Assembly (NCBI GenBank): GCA_029891345.1
Contig: CM056993.1
Location: forward strand, 229,243,265 to 229,307,264
DNA: 64,000 bases
Direction of reading: 5' to 3'
Origin: Dryococelus australis
Lineage: Eukaryota > Arthropoda > Insecta > Phasmatodea > Phasmatidae
Shown: in pieces, positions 59,753 to 64,000 of the stretch
Layout of the letters: the number at the start of each line of letters is the position of its first letter
How positions within the stretch are numbered: position 1 is the stretch's first letter
The notes under the pieces: generated by a model
Told to the model about the DNA's origin: nothing
The model's database searches: none
What the model saw: the letters and a program-made list of their open reading frames with translations, nothing else
Program-made: the position numbers and the translations under genes

Positions 59753-60889
59753 CATATGCATCCTTACTCGCGGAAGGCAGGAGGAGAATAACTATTGCAG
59801 TTCTTGCAGTGGTGTATTAGGTTGGAGGAAACCCGAAACCCTGGCTAAATCTTTGAGGCAACCTGTAGGTCTCGCCACAAGCCAACAGTTACACGTGACA
59901 TAAGAGAGTTTGCTAGCCCCAGGCCTTCCTTTACCCGGGCTGGCGAGCCACTGATTGAAAGTGAGTACATAAATATATTTTAGGAATAAAACATGTACGA
60001 GATCACCCTACAAACTAAACATGGCACAAAATCAACATAATATCACTTGAATCAATTTGCACTGTAGCTGTTCTTTGTACTGGAGTACAATGAAGCCCTC
60101 TGGCTTAGTCTTTTGCATTCGACTCATGATTAAAGCTGCATAATAACATAAATGAACAAGTACCCTGATATAAAATCAGTAGATGAAACACATTGCACTG
60201 AAAATGTATTGTGATATTTATAGATATACCTAACATACATAAGCGTGACTGATTAATTATACTAAACTAAACTAACTTATTTTCTCCTTGGAGGAAGTCC
60301 ATTTTGATTTCTCAAAGCTAAGGTATACTATGAAGTCTTTATCTTCGTGTAACACTGTCAATGTGGTGAATGTCTATCGGTGTTACCTGTTCTTACGTGG
60401 GCTGTCGACTACTGTTTATATGCATTTACTACGTGATAACTACATGTAGCACTATGTTGGGAATGGTAGCATAACTGCCAACTCCCCATTACATCTCTTT
60501 CGTAACACTGTCTGTCTATTCATAGTTTCACCTGTGCATTTTAGCAATGTCAACTGTTTATAAATGTCTACTGAGTTTACTGGAGAATAGCATAGTTACC
60601 AACTGCTATGCTTTATTGTTCTATACGCGTTGTACTGGCAACTGTTTACTGATGCCTCAAATCGTCTGTCTTTAAAGAGAGGCCTTTAACGTGCCTATAA
60701 TATTACATGTAATTATAATTAAGAGCAAAATAACTGCTACTCAATACACTGTATGCTCTTACCCTGTCGTCGAAAGCTAGTGATGGTGCGGCTAATTATG
60801 GTACACCACTCAACTAAGTGTTTATTCTGTGGCTATCGGAAACTGAGGCTTAGCAAAAAGTAGGGCTATAATGAGTCATTATAGTTTGT
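59753..60889. other. Spacer, nothing recognised
   Basis: AT-rich with short direct similarities (actgtttat and cttattgttc-like runs) and no frame of note. Confidence 0.35.
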
Positions 60890-62520
60890 TTATTTCACTG
60901 GTTCGCAGCGTCGGGTAATGGAGCACTAACTTACTTGTTAGTTGCTTGGCTCTACTCCGGTCTTCCCCTCTGCCGTAGGGCAGCATGTATTGGATATGGC
61001 CACGTGAAACGTGCCATGGGTCGCCATGGCGATTCTCTGTACCGACCAGGAGTTGATCCAGATTTGGCGACACAAGGAGGCATCAGCCTTCGAGGTTCAG
61101 CACGGGATGCTGGGGCATCATCCTCTGGAGCAACCGTTGGGTAGGACACAGCTACCAAGTATGATAAGGCAGTGCCAGAGAGCAGCCCTCCGGGGCCCTC
61201 CACCTCGACTGCACATGTTTCTACCTGTGGGGTAGGCAGAGTCTGGGTGCCGTTGGAGACATCAACATCTGTACTGTTAGTCAAAGGGAAAGATGACCCT
61301 ATCACCTAAACGGCACTTGTGTTGAATGGCAAAGGCTTCTCCTGGCCGGGTGGCTGCTGGACGGTGTTGTTATCACCTCGTGTCTTTACCACCTCGACAG
61401 TACTCGGGTTCACTGATGTGATTTGGACGTCGTCAGCTTGCAGTTGTAGGGCATCACCTTGGCTGGCGTCAGCCATCTCCGTTGTTCTGGCGGTCCTGCG
61501 AGCGAGGGCATTGCCGGCCCCTCATCCTCAGGGATGTCGCGGGTTGTTCACTGGTACCTTCAGCGGGTGTGTGAAGACCGCTAGTGGGACAGTGTTCCAC
61601 CTGACCAATCACTTCGGAAGATGTCTGAGGCTGCTGGGAGGATTACCTTACCTCGTTGACATCAGGATGAGCATCAGGTACTGCTTGTGAAGGTGACCCA
61701 CCATTCTTGGTGTGGCTGTGTGGGCTGAGTTCTGCCATCGGATCTTCCTTCGGGTCTACGTTTGACTCTATTGCCGTGCTTATAATGTTGGTCCCCAGTT
61801 CTGGAGTAGCAGTAGGTTTGGGGGAAGAGTTGTCGGGGTCTGCCACCTCCATTGCCTGGATGGTTTCAGATTGTTCTGATATGTGGTTGGTCTGTTGAGG
61901 TCGTCGCCTAGTTTCTTGGTTCAGGGAGCTGATTGCCAGGGTGGCTCGTTGCTTGCAGGCATAGCTCGTCGGCATCAAGAGCAGGGTTCTTACAGAGGCT
62001 GCTCCTCTGCGCTATAGAAAATTTACCCATGTAGATCCAGGGTAGCGTTGCTCCCTGGCAGCCTCTGGGGTCTGGGCCTCAGACCTACTGGTGGGTCTGG
62101 ATTTGGTTTTGGACGTTGTTTGCATACAATGCGGTGACTCTCTGTACTCTTGCAAGTGGTATGCTTACCCATCTCTGGTACCATGTTAGCTGTGTCTCTA
62201 GCTTCTGGCTTGACTGTGATTCTTTGGGACCACGTCGGCATTGTTGCTGGTCTGTGGCACTATCGAGTTGTTGACGTCAGTCATACTGATGGTTTGAGTG
62301 CCATGAAGTGTTTACAAGACTCCTCAAAGTCTGGTTTTTCGGTCCCGGTTAAGTTATTGTTATTCTCGGGCCATACTGATCTGGTCCCACACTTACTGGT
62401 TAACAAATGTATGCTGACGCCCAACGTTTGGAGCCAGAAAAGTCCTTTATCCATGTTGCTTAGCTTTAGTCTGCAAGGAACTTTTATTATGCGCTAGATC
62501 AGTTGCGCTACTATGGTTAC

Positions 62521-63111
62521 TCAGTTCCCCTTCTTACTTGATACTAGCATCTGCCTTGTACGCTGTCTACTAGGTATGTATTCTGTCACACTTGGTCTGG
62601 CAACGTGCCTCACAACAACAGTGGCCCTTTGGGGCAAGGATGACTTACCAGAACTTGGCGGGGTGTTCTTCGTCTGTGGCGTTACCGTAGTGTAGGTGGA
62701 GCATATGGCATCCTTGGTTCTGCTGGACGTAGCGGAGGTCAAGTTCTGGTAGTGGTCTGCATAATGGCGGTGGTTCCACTCTGTGCTGACCCAGCTGCCA
62801 ATGTGCGGGTTGGCTCTCCCGAGCCTGGTGTCGCTCCCGCTGATTAGGGCTCGGATTACTGGATGTGCGTCGTAACCTGTGCACATCAGGTTAGAGTGAA
62901 ACGTGAATGTTCCGACAGGCAAAGTCAGTCTTGCAGCACTACGGGCGGCTTGGCGCTGCCCCTTAGGAGTGTCGACGCCTGGTGTAACTAGGTTTGCCAC
63001 ACAGACCTGCTTGGAAGCACTGAACTCCGCCTTCTTAACTGCTCTTTGAGCTCCATGCCTGCTGTAGAATGGCATAGGTTGATAGTGTACCAGATTTCCT
63101 GTAGGTGACAA
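62521..63111 (-). pseudogene. Family X conserved reading frame (copy I), longest open piece
   Basis: 196 codons. Residues about 1-70 are basic (RAVKKAEFSASKQ; GQRQAARSAAR), then box 1 at about residues 84-103, then a Ser/Thr-rich tail. The order basic stretch then box 1 also holds in copy B. I do not recognise the product. The start codon is simply the first ATG; the frame may begin elsewhere. Confidence 0.45.
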
Positions 63112-63339
63112 GCAATCGACAACCCCTGACTTTATAGTGTAGGACCGACAATGCCTGGCACTGCGCTCCCTGACTGCCTAACAGTGCAAGCCCCTGGAGT
63201 CGTGGGTCTAGACCGCCTTCCTGCCACTGCCAGCTGTAACCACAAACATAGGGCCTCCAATCCCCGTAGCTTATCTCTACCAGCACCTTAGCTAAGCGCT
63301 CCGGTGAAAGACACAGTTGGGGTTGGCTGTCCCACCTCT

Positions 63340-63440
63340 GTGGGGTATGACCTAGTGGTTGGGGCTCTACCATTCTGAACACTGAGGTGAACAGAATGGG
63401 TGGCCATCGAAAGATGATGTGTGTGTATAACACTGACAGA
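63340..63440 (+). repeat. tRNA-like segment of X copy I
   Basis: tgacctagtgg fits the tRNA A box at 10 of 11 positions. About 50 nt later ggccatcgaaagatg is a B-box-like core. It is opposite to the X copy's orientation, as in all other copies. A genuine tRNA fold could not be drawn. Confidence 0.55.
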
Positions 63441-64000
63441 CCCCTGAAGGGGGATTGACATTCTATTCTAGGTTTAACTCTCTGCCAATTGCTTACCACT
63501 CGTCTGTCAATACTGATGTAGATAGACTATAGTACTACAACAAGGAACTCGTGGATACTTTCAAGATTAAGTATTTATTTAGACAATAAACACCTAGGTG
63601 CCTCGTACGTGCTATCAATAAGTATGTGCTGCGGAAGAACTTAACCTACGTGTTAACGGGTGAAGGTGACCTGCTCGTAGGCTACTGAAGTACAAGGGAA
63701 TAACTTAGCTTAACTGTCGCAACTAGCACAAACTGGGTTTGCATAGAAGAGGTCCTAACTTTAACTGAGGGGCCATTACCCACAAGTAGTGGCAGCTGAA
63801 GAACCAGGTCACGACTTCAAATGTTAAGTCGTGTTCAATGTCTTCAGGTAGACAAAGCTTCTGGTGATGTCAAAGCCAAGAGGTGGTAGAAGCCTCTGGT
63901 AGATAGTGGCTGCAGCTACTAGAGTACTAGAAGTTCTTGGAGAGAACCATGAGAGATTAGTGGTCAGTATAGAGCCCCAACACAAGATGTGTTGAGGTGA

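Larger units (their letters stand above)
60890..64000 (-). mobile_element. Family X copy I, minus strand, continues past the window edge
   Basis: Read from 64000 down: promoter-like part, an aataaatac signal near 63565, leader, then the block shared with copy F (63470-63280) including the tRNA-like segment on the plus strand (gacctagtggttggggc, about 63347). A TATA-like cactataaag lies at about 63140. The frame 63111-62521 (196 codons) carries box 1 (HPVIRALISGSDTRLGRANP, about 62860-62800). 61978-61643 and 61305-60952 are further Ser/Pro/Glu-rich frames. A weak box 2 equivalent is near 61040-60970. It is longer than the other copies, perhaps through internal expansion. Confidence 0.6.

Noticed and set aside
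1-64000. CRISPR arrays, bacterial operons or prophage
   Set aside because: No regular direct repeats with spacers, no clustered long frames; spliced exons and eukaryotic transposons show this is animal nuclear DNA.

Overview
This is animal nuclear DNA, most likely from an arthropod. That rests on an env-carrying Ty3/Gypsy element of the errantivirus kind, a BEL/Pao element, several hAT and Tc1 relics, and two spliced exons of a host gene. No operons, ribosome binding sites, CRISPR array or real tRNA/rRNA genes were seen. Nearly all of the sequence is transposable elements in different stages of decay. All repeat relationships below were found by eye, so identities and edges are approximate unless exact coordinates are given.

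Host gene: two exons on the minus strand (50133-50272, then 26010-26285) join in phase and read as part of the FAT domain of the ATR checkpoint kinase. They are separated by a 23.8 kb intron packed with repeats. The next exons are probably outside the window on the low side and further right on the high side; one unassigned exon-like stretch lies at about 58930-59165.

Layout, left to right: 1-5400, decayed env-bearing Gypsy element (pol, then env), with 3' flank to about 6950; 6955-7328, a young MITE with perfect terminal repeats; 9875-10215, Tc1 relic; 10319-20830, several copies of a repeat called family X here, plus long repeat E (first copy); 21640-25540, repeats Q1 and P1 and a short X copy; 26010-26285, ATR exon; 27079-33560, X copy G, the second E copy, X copy B inserted in it, and a hAT relic; 33759-36599, two hAT-like elements with target duplications; 36988-40175, X copy Y split by a 2.1 kb hAT-like element; 40694-42541, X copy C; 44480-46400, BEL/Pao relic; 49090-49730, low-complexity tract; 50133-50272, ATR exon; 50857-57900, X copy D, a double PHD-like finger reading frame, repeat Q2, a retropepsin frame and another X-like piece; 59222-59752, repeat P2; 60890-64000, a minus-strand X copy.

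The most interesting object is family X: about twelve copies of 1.0-2.1 kb, starting TG and ending CA, four of them with exact 4-bp target duplications. Their middles hold TATA-like and polyadenylation-like signals, a tRNA-like segment in antisense orientation, and two short protein boxes whose codons differ mainly at third positions. They look like long solo LTRs, or compact elements, that carry a small conserved reading frame not matched here to any known family.
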